The notes under the pieces: generated by a model
Databases searched by the model: none
What the model saw: the letters and a program-made list of their open reading frames with translations, nothing else
What the model was told of the DNA's origin: nothing
Shown: positions 28,774 through 38,245 of the stretch, piece after piece
Layout of the letters: each line of letters starts with the position of its first letter
Numbering within the stretch: position 1 is the stretch's first letter
NCBI GenBank assembly: GCA_030434245.1
Contig: JAUISX010000003.1
Coordinates: forward strand, 140,001-204,000
Source: Porphyromonadaceae bacterium W3.11
GTDB lineage: Bacteria; Bacteroidota; Bacteroidia; Bacteroidales; Porphyromonadaceae
DNA length: 64,000 nucleotides
Reading direction: 5' to 3'
Position numbers and translations under genes: made by a program

Positions 28774-30780
28774 ATGCGAGCACGATACTATCCATTATTA
28801 TTACTAATTCTTGGCCTAGTCATCACGTCAATCTGGCAGCAAGGAGTCCTATTTGTACTCCTTGTTACCATATTATTGTGGACCAATAGGAAAAAGTACT
28901 TTACCAGGAAGCGACGTATAGCTTTCTTCAGTATCCTAGGCTTTATTGCACTAGGGACATTTCCACTTTTAATCTCTCAAATTGAAGGGGAGAGCCGAAT
29001 TATTCTCCAGATTAGCCACTCATGGGCGATCACATCAGATTCGCTTCGCTTATTCCTATTAATTTTCTTACGATGTCTTAATGGATATCTCTCCATTCTG
29101 CTATTCACTAGCCTCACTCCGCTCTATAAATTGGTAATTGAGCTTAGAGAGTCAAGGCTCCCAATGGTGATTACTGAGCTAATAGAGATGATCTACCGAT
29201 TTGTTTACATTCTGATTGAAAAAGCAGAGCAGGTCCTTACAGCTCAAAAAAGCAGATTGGGATACCTCAAATACAATCAAAGACTAGCTCATAGCGGAAT
29301 GCTTCTCTCTCGGACCCTCGTGTTGGCTGCTCAAGATAGCGATACTCTATACGATAGTATGCTCGCAAAGGGTCTTGAAGAGGGTGAGCCTGAAGAGGAG
29401 AGAATAATATCTAGACCCATCGTGGTTGAAGGAGAGGGAGTGCCTCTACTTAAAGTAGATAATCTTAATTTCAAATACGAGGAAAACTGCCGGCTTATCC
29501 TTCAGAACCTGAATCTTGAGATAAATAAAGGCGAAAGGATAGCCTTAATGGGAGCTAATGGTTCAGGTAAATCGACCTTGATGAGGATTTTATCGGGGCT
29601 AGCAAAGCCACAAAGTGGGACACTTCATCTCTCTGGGAATCAAGTCGATTTTTCGAAAAAAGGGATGAAGCAACTAAGACAAAGTATCGGCATCCTTTTC
29701 CAAAATGCAGATCTACAGCTATTTTGCCCTACGGTGTGGGAAGAGATTGCTTTTGGACTTAGAAATTTAGGATATACGGGGGATGAACTGAATACAAAGG
29801 TCGAACAAACTCTTGAGGACTTTGGACTAAAGGATGTGGCTGAGTTTCCACCTCATCACTTGAGTGGTGGACAAAAAAGATGGGTGACCCTTGCTGCCGT
29901 CGATGCGATGTCTCCATTGGTGATACTACTAGACGAACCCTTTACAGGACTAGATGGATATTACATAGAGCGTCTCAAACAACTTTTAGACTGCTGGAGT
30001 GCACAAGGTAAAACCTTACTCATAAGCATACACAATAGCGACTTCGCAAGACAGTGGTGTAGCAGGATTCTTTTGCTAGATGAGAAAAAGATCATGATTG
30101 ATGATACACCGAACGCATTCTTTGATCACACGGATATTTTATCCAAGGCTCACATCTCTATACCGCTCAATAATCTAACACAGAAGGGGACTGCTGATAG
30201 TCAGAATTTCTTACCTTTATTCCTGCCGGCAAAAAAGATACGCGGTGTAATCGTAGGTGGAGGATTGGGTGCATATCGCAAAGCTGTCTTGCTCCAAAAG
30301 CTTGGCGTCTCATTTGATATAATATCACCTGACATCAATCCTGATTTAGAAGCACTCATCCAGAAGGATAACCGTCACACACACTTAATCAAAACTTATG
30401 AATGTGGAGACCTGAAATCATACACCATAGCCATCCTCGCTACTGGAGACCTGGAGCAAGAGCAGGTGATGATGGACGAGTGCGAACGCTACAGAGTACA
30501 TTATAATTGTATCACAGACCCAGCCTTAAGCACCTTCCAATTTGGTGCTACTGGTGTAGATAAAGGGATTGAGGTCTCTATCCACACACAATATAAGATT
30601 CCACACTTAGCACAAATACTTCGTAAACGAACACTTAATAATGTTATCCACCCTCTTGATGAGGAAAAGCTAATACAATTAGCAGAAGCTAGACGTCAGA
30701 TGGTGACCGCTAGAAGATTGGGGAGCATTGATTACGAGGAACTAAAAGAGAAATACGAAAGATTAAAAACAGAAATATGA
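28774..30780 (+). CDS. CbiQ-CbiO-precorrin-2 dehydrogenase triple fusion
   Basis: The 668-residue protein joins three parts. Residues about 1-210 are a CbiQ/EcfT-like permease with several N-terminal helices and the amphipathic coupling segment near EMIYRFVYILIEKAEQVLTAQKSR. Residues about 222-465 are the CbiO ATPase, with Walker A MGANGSGKST near 260, signature LSGGQKR near 362 and Walker B VILLDEP near 385. Residues about 480-668 look like the precorrin-2 dehydrogenase domain of CysG/Met8: VVGGGLGAYRKAVLLQKLG is an NAD-binding turn, and NCITDPALSTFQFGA carries the catalytic-type Asp. It would import Co2+ and oxidise precorrin-2 to sirohydrochlorin. It overlaps the next gene by 4 bp. The residues replacing NVVDDPELCDF-type positions mean activity of the last domain is not certain. 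Confidence 0.85.
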   Translation: MRARYYPLLLLILGLVITSIWQQGVLFVLLVTILLWTNRKKYFTRKRRIAFFSILGFIALGTFPLLISQIEGESRIILQISHSWAITSDSLRLFLLIFLRCLNGYLSILLFTSLTPLYKLVIELRESRLPMVITELIEMIYRFVYILIEKAEQVLTAQKSRLGYLKYNQRLAHSGMLLSRTLVLAAQDSDTLYDSMLAKGLEEGEPEEERIISRPIVVEGEGVPLLKVDNLNFKYEENCRLILQNLNLEINKGERIALMGANGSGKSTLMRILSGLAKPQSGTLHLSGNQVDFSKKGMKQLRQSIGILFQNADLQLFCPTVWEEIAFGLRNLGYTGDELNTKVEQTLEDFGLKDVAEFPPHHLSGGQKRWVTLAAVDAMSPLVILLDEPFTGLDGYYIERLKQLLDCWSAQGKTLLISIHNSDFARQWCSRILLLDEKKIMIDDTPNAFFDHTDILSKAHISIPLNNLTQKGTADSQNFLPLFLPAKKIRGVIVGGGLGAYRKAVLLQKLGVSFDIISPDINPDLEALIQKDNRHTHLIKTYECGDLKSYTIAILATGDLEQEQVMMDECERYRVHYNCITDPALSTFQFGATGVDKGIEVSIHTQYKIPHLAQILRKRTLNNVIHPLDEEKLIQLAEARRQMVTARRLGSIDYEELKEKYERLKTEI

Positions 30781-32288
30781 AAGCGCAAGAAGAGAAGGGG
30801 AACACGTTAGTCTCCATCGTTGGAGCGGGACCAGGCGACCCACAACTACTTACCATAAAGGCGAAAGAGTGTCTTAAAAAAGCCGATGCCATCTTTTATG
30901 ATGCTCTAGTCAATCCTATTATCCTTAGTTACTGTCGTGAAGGGATCGAGCGTATCCCAGTAGGAAAGCGAGCAGGACGGCACTCTCATGAACAGGATTC
31001 CATCAATGACTTATTAGTCCAAAGAGCCCTTAAGGGAGGACACATCGTAAGACTAAAGGGAGGCGACCCATTCATCTTTGGCAGAGGGGGCGAGGAGATC
31101 CAAGCTCTCAATGAACATAACATCCCCTTTGAGGTCATTCCAGGACTATCTGCAGGGATTACCGTCCCCACTTATGCTGGTATTCCAATGACGCACAGAG
31201 GTGTATCTCGGAGTGTAACTTTAATAACTGCATCCAGTAAAGCCTCTAGTGACTACCACTTACCATGGGAGGCATTGGCTAACCTTAATGGCTCTATTGC
31301 GTTTTATATGGGTTGCCGACTGATTCCAGAAATCTCTAAAAACCTTATCAAAGCTGGTATGTCACCCGATACCCCTGCAGCAATTATCTCCAATGGAACG
31401 CTCCCACATCAACGCAAGATGATTGCGACATTATCCACCTTCCAACCAGGCTATACAGACTATGCCAGTTGGTCTCCGGGGCTTTATATAGTGGGGGAGG
31501 TTGTTCGTTTCCACGATGAGTTTGATTTCTTCTTCACCTCAGAGGTGAGCCAACGCAGAGTATTATGTGTTACCACAGATAGAGAACGCTCCAACCTCAC
31601 AGATTTATTAGAAGGGAAGGTTGCGTATGTGCATACCATGAACATGGTTGACCGTCAGCCCTTAGATGATCATGATACGATTAACGTCGAGAAGATTATT
31701 AATGCTCAGAATCTATTATTCATCACCCCTTCAGCAGTAGATGCCACCATCCAAATATTGAATAAAAAGGGACTGGATACACGTGCCATCAAGGGTAGCA
31801 TCCTATCAGGTGGACATACGACCACTAAGAAACTAATGAGTTATGGATTACTTTCTGACAAAGTACTTTCCCTTAGCCATTTGCAAGCTCCAATAGAAAG
31901 TGAAGAGCACGAAGTCCTCCTCCTCTGTGCTGATCTTGATTCAGCCAATTCATGGAGTCAGTCATTGAGTAATAAAGGGTGGAAACCTGAGAAGATGGTC
32001 CTATACCATGAGCTGCAGAAGCATTATTCAGAGGATGATATTTCTTTCCTAAAAGCAATACAATTCACTCATATCGTATTCAGTAGTACTAGGTCTATAG
32101 AACAATTCGGAAAGTTACTAGAGAAGCACCAGCTACATGAGATGCTTGACGGAGCCACCCTGCTTACCTACGGAAAGACCACCTATAAGGCCCTAAAAGA
32201 GATTGGATATGAGTCCATCACAGCTCCAGAAGGGGAGTTCTGGCGTAATCCAGATATTGCTCGCATCATTCTTAACGAGAGTAAATAA
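30777..32288 (+). CDS. cobA-hemD: uroporphyrinogen-III C-methyltransferase / uroporphyrinogen-III synthase fusion
   Basis: Residues about 10-255 are the SUMT methyltransferase, with VSIVGAGPGDPQLLT, the GKRAGRHSHEQ segment and VRLKGGDPFIFGRGGEE, which makes precorrin-2 using S-adenosylmethionine. Residues about 260-503 are a HemD-type uroporphyrinogen-III synthase with weak overall conservation, as is usual for HemD. The fusion therefore takes hydroxymethylbilane to precorrin-2. It ends the operon; a bidirectional terminator lies 20 bp after the stop. Together with the upstream fusion protein and CbiK it completes the route to cobalt-sirohydrochlorin. Confidence 0.92.
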   Translation: MKAQEEKGNTLVSIVGAGPGDPQLLTIKAKECLKKADAIFYDALVNPIILSYCREGIERIPVGKRAGRHSHEQDSINDLLVQRALKGGHIVRLKGGDPFIFGRGGEEIQALNEHNIPFEVIPGLSAGITVPTYAGIPMTHRGVSRSVTLITASSKASSDYHLPWEALANLNGSIAFYMGCRLIPEISKNLIKAGMSPDTPAAIISNGTLPHQRKMIATLSTFQPGYTDYASWSPGLYIVGEVVRFHDEFDFFFTSEVSQRRVLCVTTDRERSNLTDLLEGKVAYVHTMNMVDRQPLDDHDTINVEKIINAQNLLFITPSAVDATIQILNKKGLDTRAIKGSILSGGHTTTKKLMSYGLLSDKVLSLSHLQAPIESEEHEVLLLCADLDSANSWSQSLSNKGWKPEKMVLYHELQKHYSEDDISFLKAIQFTHIVFSSTRSIEQFGKLLEKHQLHEMLDGATLLTYGKTTYKALKEIGYESITAPEGEFWRNPDIARIILNESK

Positions 32289-32307
32289 GTGGACAATCCC
32301 TCATAAT

Positions 32308-32343
32308 AAAGCCCCCTAGATTAAAGTAAATCTAAGGGGCTTT
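32308..32343. terminator. bidirectional terminator between the cobalt operon and the VIT gene
   Basis: AAAGCCCCCTAGATT pairs with AATCTAAGGGGCTTT with one mismatch. T-rich tracts lie on both sides. It serves the plus-strand cobalt operon and the minus-strand VIT gene. Confidence 0.85.
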
Positions 32344-32390
32344 GTTGAATCAAAGAGCCGTTACTCTCTTAGTACCACACCTTCCTCACA

Positions 32391-33125
32391 TCAAGCGATG
32401 TGTGTATTAAAAAGATATCCAACGAGTGCCGTAATGCCCATAGCAATGGTTCCCCAAAAAGTGATCCTCAGGATGGCCTTAGTTACATTAGACCCACCTG
32501 CTTTAGCCGCTAATGCTCCTAGAAGAATTAAGAAACACATAGAGCAACCATACAGTGAATATTCCATCATAGGTACAGGGGTCAATAAAATGACGACAAA
32601 AGGTAATAACCCTCCGACCATAAATGCAGCACACGACGCTAAAGCGGCCTGGATAGGATTAGCCTTATTGATCTCATTAATACCTAATTCGTCTCTAACA
32701 TGAGCTGCTAATGCGTCATTCTCGGTCAGCTCCTTAGCTACAATCATAGCAGTTTCCTTTTTGAGCCCCTTTCGTACATAAATTTCACTCAAAAGTTCTA
32801 GCTCATTTTCAGGCATTGTTTCTAACTCTATCCTCTCCCTTTCGATGTCCGCCTTCTCCACATCGGTCTGAGAACTCACCGAGACATATTCACCTGCTGC
32901 CATAGAGAGTGCTCCTGCCACTAACCCCGCCAAAGTAGCTAATATAATAGGCTCCTTAGTATTACTTGCGGCAGCCACTCCAATAGCTATACTTGCTGTA
33001 GATAAGATTCCATCATTAGCACCCAGTACTGCAGCTCGCAGCCAATTACTTCTGTGAATATAATGATTATCCAAATAATTGTCAATCGTTCTTTTACCCT
33101 CTTCCATAACACTCATTCTCATCAT
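32391..33125 (-). CDS. VIT family transporter (Fe2+/Mn2+ type)
   Basis: This 244-residue membrane protein is of the CCC1/VIT1 family. It has the conserved NWLRAAVLGANDGILSTASI at the first helix, GALSMAAGEYVSVSSQ, an acidic cytoplasmic hydrophilic domain (EKADIERERIELE and further), and three more helices at the C-terminus. The family moves Fe2+ and/or Mn2+ out of the cytosol and could aid metal detoxification; the direction here is inferred. It is monocistronic. A metal function beside the cobalt block may be coincidence. Confidence 0.88.
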   Translation of the reverse strand: MMRMSVMEEGKRTIDNYLDNHYIHRSNWLRAAVLGANDGILSTASIAIGVAAASNTKEPIILATLAGLVAGALSMAAGEYVSVSSQTDVEKADIERERIELETMPENELELLSEIYVRKGLKKETAMIVAKELTENDALAAHVRDELGINEINKANPIQAALASCAAFMVGGLLPFVVILLTPVPMMEYSLYGCSMCFLILLGALAAKAGGSNVTKAILRITFWGTIAMGITALVGYLFNTHIA

Positions 33126-33236
33126 TATTAATCAAACCAAATTGTTCAAACTCTTAGTCGAATCGCAACACTCTATAATATCACTTCATCTACTCATGAG
33201 TCCTACTCAATATCTCTAGATGACTTCTGTATAAAA

Positions 33237-33273
33237 GACGAGCAGAAGTACACCTACTGGACTCCTGCTCGTC
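33237..33273 (-). terminator. terminator of the nfeD-floA-udp unit
   Basis: GACGAGCAG (33237-33245) pairs with CTGCTCGTC (33265-33273). On the minus strand it is followed by TTTTATAC. It lies 19 bp past the phosphorylase stop. Confidence 0.8.
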
Positions 33274-33291
33274 ACTACCTATAGATAAGGA

Positions 33292-34170
33292 TCAAATGCG
33301 ATCAAGCACTAGCTTGATAAGTCCATCTATACTACCCTTATAATCTGTATTCATAGTCTCACTCTTGCGACCGGCTATAATCATGCAGACGGTCAGTGTC
33401 TTATGACCCAAGATAGCACCCAACCCAGCCAAAGCCGAGCTCTCCATCTCGAAGTTAGTCAAGGTCTCACCCTTGTACTCAAACTTCTGAATCTTTGCAT
33501 TTAACTCAGGGTCTGCCAACTTACCACGCAAGCGACGCCCTTGTACTCCATAAAATCCATTACAAGCAATCGTAGCACCCTTAATGACATGACCACCCTC
33601 CATGATACGGTTCACAAGGTCATCAGGAGCTTTGACCACATACGGCTTAAGTCCATCTATCTTCCAGTCCAACTGTTTCATCAACTCGGCTTCAAACTCA
33701 TGGTCACAAACTTTTTTATGATCATCATAGAAGTATAGCACACCATCAAAGCCAATAGCATAATTTGCAGCAACGTACGATCCTATAGGAGTATGCTCCT
33801 GCAAGCCTCCTGAAGTCCCCACCCGTATAATGGTTAGCTCACGATGCTCATCCTTAGCTGTACGAGTCTCGAAGTCAATATTAGCCAAAGCATCCAGCTC
33901 ATTCATCACAATATCAATATTATCACTACCGATACCATGAGAGAGTGCAGTAATACGCTCACCCTTATACTGACCAGTGATGGTATGAAACTCTCGACTG
34001 GTGACATTGACCTCTTGGGTATCAAAATGTGAAGCAATCATATCAACGCGTGAAGGGTCACCACACACAATGATCTTATCAGCTATATCTTCAGGTTTTA
34101 TATGTAAGTGAAAAATAGAACCATCCTCATTAATGATCAATTCGGATGATGGGATAATAAATTTACTCAT
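33292..34170 (-). CDS. uridine phosphorylase-like nucleoside phosphorylase
   Basis: The 292 residues belong to the NP-I phosphorylase family. Phosphate-site GDPSRVD, RVGTSGGLQ and the ribose-binding NFEMESSALAGLG are all visible. Enzymes of this type cleave uridine to uracil and ribose-1-phosphate for salvage. Among NP-I members the Met-Glu-Ser context and N-terminus look most like uridine phosphorylase, but specificity is inferred. It is the last gene of a four-gene unit, 22 bp after floA. Confidence 0.88.
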   Translation of the reverse strand: MSKFIIPSSELIINEDGSIFHLHIKPEDIADKIIVCGDPSRVDMIASHFDTQEVNVTSREFHTITGQYKGERITALSHGIGSDNIDIVMNELDALANIDFETRTAKDEHRELTIIRVGTSGGLQEHTPIGSYVAANYAIGFDGVLYFYDDHKKVCDHEFEAELMKQLDWKIDGLKPYVVKAPDDLVNRIMEGGHVIKGATIACNGFYGVQGRRLRGKLADPELNAKIQKFEYKGETLTNFEMESSALAGLGAILGHKTLTVCMIIAGRKSETMNTDYKGSIDGLIKLVLDRI

Positions 34171-34192
34171 ATTACAAAATCAATTATATATA

Positions 34193-35212
34193 TTATTTCT
34201 TAGAATGTTTATCTCTCGAATCTTTATTTGAGTTTAAAGAGTCATCACGCACCGGCTTGGAGATAGAGTCTCTCATAGCAGTGTCAGCTTGGATATTCTT
34301 CATCTGAAAATAATCCATCACACCTAAGTTGCCACTACGGAATGCCTCTGCCATAGCCAATGGTACCTCAGCCTCAGCCTCAATAACCTTAGCACGAGCT
34401 TGCTGAGCAAGAGCACGCATCTCTTGTTCTTGAGCCACTGCCATTGCACGGCGTTCCTCAGCCTTAGCCTGAGCGATATTCTTATCTGCTTGAGCTTGAT
34501 CCATCTGAAGAACAGCACCGATGTTACGACCTATGTCAATATCTGCAATATCAATCGAAAGGATCTCAAATGCAGTCCCTGCATCCAAGCCTTTCTTTAA
34601 GACCAACTTAGAGATAGAGTCAGGATTCTCCAAAACCACAGAGTGCCTTTCAGAAGAACCGATAGAACTCACAATCCCTTCGCCAACACGAGCTAAGATA
34701 GTCTCTTCACCAGCACCCCCTACCAATCTCTGTATATTAGCACGTACAGTCACACGAGCCTTTGCAATCAACTGAATACCATCCTTAGCCACGGCCGTAA
34801 CAGGAGGAGTATCAATCACCCTCGGATTGACAGACATCTGAACAGCTTGGAACACATCACGACCAGCAAGGTCTATAGCGGCAGCCATCTTGAAGGTAAG
34901 ATCTATATTGGCTTTATTTGCAGATACAAGAGCATGCACCACCTGCTCCACATGTCCACCAGCCAAGTAGTGAGCCTCCAATTCATCTCTAGTCAAAGCG
35001 AGGTCAGCTTTCTGTGCCTCTACCATAGCCTTCGCTATAACATTAGGGGGTACATTACGGATACGCATCAGGAAGAGCTGTATGAGTGAAATCTTCACTC
35101 CAGATGCTCTTACCGAAATCCATAATAGGATAGGAAAATAAAGTAAAAAGAGGGCGATTAAGATTATCGCTACTACAGCGAGCACGCCCCACCAAATCAT
35201 AAAATCATACAT
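34193..35212 (-). CDS. floA: flotillin-like protein FloA
   Basis: The 339 residues start with a membrane segment (about 5-30), followed by the UPF0365/FloA body with the [17 protein letters not shown] and [37 protein letters not shown] stretches. A coiled-coil region rich in Ala, Gln and Glu lies near 230-300. Flotillin-like proteins organise functional membrane microdomains. The gene lies 25 bp downstream of nfeD, the usual partner of flotillin/SPFH proteins. The last ~30 residues are hydrophilic and serine-rich. Confidence 0.92.
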   Translation of the reverse strand: MYDFMIWWGVLAVVAIILIALFLLYFPILLWISVRASGVKISLIQLFLMRIRNVPPNVIAKAMVEAQKADLALTRDELEAHYLAGGHVEQVVHALVSANKANIDLTFKMAAAIDLAGRDVFQAVQMSVNPRVIDTPPVTAVAKDGIQLIAKARVTVRANIQRLVGGAGEETILARVGEGIVSSIGSSERHSVVLENPDSISKLVLKKGLDAGTAFEILSIDIADIDIGRNIGAVLQMDQAQADKNIAQAKAEERRAMAVAQEQEMRALAQQARAKVIEAEAEVPLAMAEAFRSGNLGVMDYFQMKNIQADTAMRDSISKPVRDDSLNSNKDSRDKHSKK

Positions 35213-35237
35213 GTTATTTATCTTTAATTATTCTCAT

Positions 35238-35714
35238 TCATTCTTCTACTCGCTTCACAAAAATTCTATCCTTACGAATCCGTGAAATATACACTGGTTC
35301 CCCCTCATTAATAAATCCACTCTCGGACTCTGCCTCATACCTCTTTCCATCAATCTGAACTTCTCCCGAAAGCGTTAGACGACTAACGGTCACCCCCCTC
35401 GCTCCTTCACGCCACTCTTCAGGTAGCTTAACCGCTACTTCATTGACAGAGTCAGTGAGTGCTACTTTTTTGATGAATTTGTTACGACTAAGCAGTACGA
35501 AACCCAATACGAACAGAAGTACACAGACCGCTCCGAATATAATTGCAATAGTGTACTCGCCTAAAGAAATAAGGTAAGCCCCTACACCTAGAAAACCCAG
35601 TACACCAACAATCCCTAAGAGGCCAATACCGGGGATAAAAAAAATCTCGCCAAGCAAAAGCCCTACAATCACAATTGCCCCCAAGATCATTAAAATTATT
35701 TCAAGTGTTTCCAT
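35238..35714 (-). CDS. NfeD family membrane protein
   Basis: The 158 residues have several hydrophobic helices at the N-terminus (about 1-75) and a C-terminal OB-fold domain (about 90-158, with GARGVTVSRLTLSGEVQIDGKRYEAESE). This is the short NfeD layout without the protease domain. Such proteins partner with SPFH/flotillin proteins. Its location immediately upstream of floA fits this. No catalytic site is present. Confidence 0.88.
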   Translation of the reverse strand: METLEIILMILGAIVIVGLLLGEIFFIPGIGLLGIVGVLGFLGVGAYLISLGEYTIAIIFGAVCVLLFVLGFVLLSRNKFIKKVALTDSVNEVAVKLPEEWREGARGVTVSRLTLSGEVQIDGKRYEAESESGFINEGEPVYISRIRKDRIFVKRVEE

Positions 35715-35739
35715 ATTACTTATTGTTTTTTATAATACC

Positions 35740-37143
35740 TTATCTAGTCTGCCCCTCTAACTTAATCACCTCATTACATAGAGCTTTGGACTGTGCTCTA
35801 AGCACTTCAACTCGCTCCTCAAGAGCTTTGACCTCACTCCTCCATTGGTTCATAATCTTTGGATTTTCGGACATTTGACGTCTAAGAACTCCCAGCTTAT
35901 CCTTCAGTTGTAGCAGTGATTCTGCACTTTGAAGATATTGGGAAAATATATTCTTAGCATTCGGATTCTTTAGATCATCTTTCCCACGAATAGGGCGGTT
36001 TTGAATCCAAAAATAGACCTTGTCATCAGCTGGCGTAACCGCTTGATTAGCCATACCTTTGAGATTCATACCACTAGAGCTAACCTCTGGATTTTTTAAT
36101 AAAGCTATATCCCCTATCTCGTCTCCTTCATATCGCTTCACGCTACTCAACTTAAACGTATAAAGCCAAGCTCTATTCCCTTTCAGCCCTCTTGAAGTAA
36201 CCAGCCAACCTATATCACTAGCTTCATCTGTAAGATAGATCAAGTCATCGGACATGCTATTAAAAGGCATAGGCAGTAATTGCGGGACCAATAATACCCC
36301 CGCATCTCTATCATACCTACTCACATAGATATCCTTACCGCCCAATCCATCCTCAGCGATAAATCCCTGCTCTTCTACAGCAAAATAAAGAGTATTACCA
36401 TCAGACATTAAGCGTGGATAATAAATCTTCGAATCCTCGTGAAGTCCTCGAACTTCCACCATATCAGCATGATCATAATCCCAAGTACCATCACCCAATT
36501 GGTGTACAACTGAAAAAGCAGGTACCCCATCATCTGTTGATGAGACCATCCACTTAGTCAAACCATCAGGAGTCACATACTCCTTCTCTCTCACACTCCC
36601 CAAATGAGCAGTAGTAGATTGGACCTTGTCCATTATCATATCCAGAGACCCACTGACTGTATCAAGGACCTCAATTGCTCGGACATTCTTCAGTAGTCGT
36701 TCGACCTGAGCATATAGGTTCCCCACCGCTTCTCTACTGTCTTGACTCCTCTCATCCTTCAAACGAATCCTAGACAATTGCTTTAGACGTTTATCCGCCT
36801 CATCCAACTGATATTCACTAATCGAAATCAATGTCCCCCATAGGAGATTTTCGAATCGTCTCTGATCCCGTGATGACAACTCACTAAACCATTCATCTGC
36901 AACATTATGACGACCATCTCTCACAGCCAATAAAGCCTCTATCCTCACCAGATGAGTACTATCAGCACCAGAGCTGTAGGCCATATCCAATGAATCAATA
37001 AGGTCTTGCTTAGCTCCGTATAGAGCAAGCCATTCCAGCTCCTCAAGTTGCTCTTTGCTCTGAGCAAAGGCATCACCATAAGAAGCCATAAGCCCCATCA
37101 CAAATAAGGCAGCAATATATAAGTATCGTTTCAGTCTTTTCAT
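35740..37143 (-). CDS. secreted protein of unknown function, beta-propeller-like
   Basis: I do not recognise a named family for this 467-residue protein. It has a cleavable signal peptide ending DAFAQ, a helical N-terminal part (about 25-190) and a central region with strand motifs that look like PD40/WD40-like propeller blades ('YYPRLMSDGNTLYFAV', 'KDIYVSRYD', 'WLVTSRGLKGNRAWLYTF'). It ends in a helical coiled-coil C-terminus (about 415-467). I start it at 37141-37143 (MKRLKRYLY) because the extra upstream residues lack a signal-like charge pattern. It is the first gene of the nfeD-floA-phosphorylase unit, 25 bp upstream of nfeD. Confidence 0.6.
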   Translation of the reverse strand: MKRLKRYLYIAALFVMGLMASYGDAFAQSKEQLEELEWLALYGAKQDLIDSLDMAYSSGADSTHLVRIEALLAVRDGRHNVADEWFSELSSRDQRRFENLLWGTLISISEYQLDEADKRLKQLSRIRLKDERSQDSREAVGNLYAQVERLLKNVRAIEVLDTVSGSLDMIMDKVQSTTAHLGSVREKEYVTPDGLTKWMVSSTDDGVPAFSVVHQLGDGTWDYDHADMVEVRGLHEDSKIYYPRLMSDGNTLYFAVEEQGFIAEDGLGGKDIYVSRYDRDAGVLLVPQLLPMPFNSMSDDLIYLTDEASDIGWLVTSRGLKGNRAWLYTFKLSSVKRYEGDEIGDIALLKNPEVSSSGMNLKGMANQAVTPADDKVYFWIQNRPIRGKDDLKNPNAKNIFSQYLQSAESLLQLKDKLGVLRRQMSENPKIMNQWRSEVKALEERVEVLRAQSKALCNEVIKLEGQTR

Positions 37144-38208
37144 CAACCCAAAGATAATTATAATCGCCATAAGTACCCAACAAATGATACACATATTACA
37201 GATAGGACTTACAAAGCTTTATTCTTACAATCCTCTTGAAAATCTGGATCGGATTAAAAAAAACAGTAAGTTGAAAGTCGAAAAGAATGAAAATGCAGGT
37301 AATAAGTCAATATTGTTAGCCATCTCCTAACAACGAAAGCACTACTATCAGTCTTCAACACATGTTTCTGACAAAATGTATCCAATAAATCTCTCTGGCT
37401 TTCACTCAACAGATAATTTTTTGGCCTATAAGATAACAGATAACAAAATGATAGGTATAACCCCCGAAACAAAACGGCTCCCGAAGTGGAAACGAAATAG
37501 CTTTTTTCTTTATTGATTGAATGGGTGGAGTAAAAAAACGAAATGGCTCTCTTGATTGGCCTGCACGCACGGCAAATGGCAAAAAAAAGAAGGAAGGTGC
37601 CATGCACCTCCCTTCCGACAAAAACATGTACTCTTCTAAAGAAAGAAGATCTACACGTAAATAATAAGCGTCTCCGCTTCAGTGGTTTGAAAGCAATTCA
37701 CAATCGTTGTGACAACATAAAGTACACTAAATCACCGAAAAGTAGGTTTGTTGTCTTAGCTAAGCGGTACACAGTAATACCCTTATCATCCATTTACCGC
37801 TTAATCTTTTCTATGATCTGATCTCTTGTCATCTTTCAGCTACTTCTATAATGAAGTCCATGTTAATTGAACTTAAAGCGTGCTTGTAAATTCGCTTTCT
37901 TTCGTCTTATCAAAGGAGGTTATAATTCATCAATAGAGACATGATTTCTATCGCCTTTTAACATTTCATTGTGTTATATATAATGTGAGATTGCTCAAGA
38001 AGTGAAAGACAGGGTAAATAATGTCGTAAAATATATCATAATGTGTCAAAAATAGGCTCTTTAATTGTTAAAGCATGTTATACAAGCACCACTAATGGTT
38101 AAAATAGCAGGCTTAAAATCGTGGAATATCTTACATTATATATTGACTATCAATCGAATATATTGTGTTTTGATCTAATTTAGCATATACATTGTGCGTG
38201 CGTGTTTG
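37144..38208. other. gene-poor region upstream of the structured leader
   Basis: About 1 kb holds no convincing gene. Short frames on both strands are not supported by ribosome sites, composition or any family resemblance that I can see. A hairpin-like GGAAGG...CCTTCC segment occurs near 37592-37616. The DNA includes T/G-rich stretches but no repeat that I could define. Confidence 0.45.
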
Positions 38209-38239
38209 TTTGCGAGAATGATTTATTTACTTACATTTG
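38209..38239 (+). promoter_or_regulatory. promoter of the small leader-peptide unit
   Basis: TTTG (38209-38212), 19 bp, TACATTTG (38232-38239): an exact match to the Bacteroidetes consensus. Transcription should begin near 38246. Confidence 0.8.
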
Positions 38240-38245
38240 CAATGA

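Noticed and set aside
37254-37821. short frames on both strands in the 37 kb gap
   Set aside because: They overlap each other, lack ribosome sites at proper spacing and resemble no family that I know.
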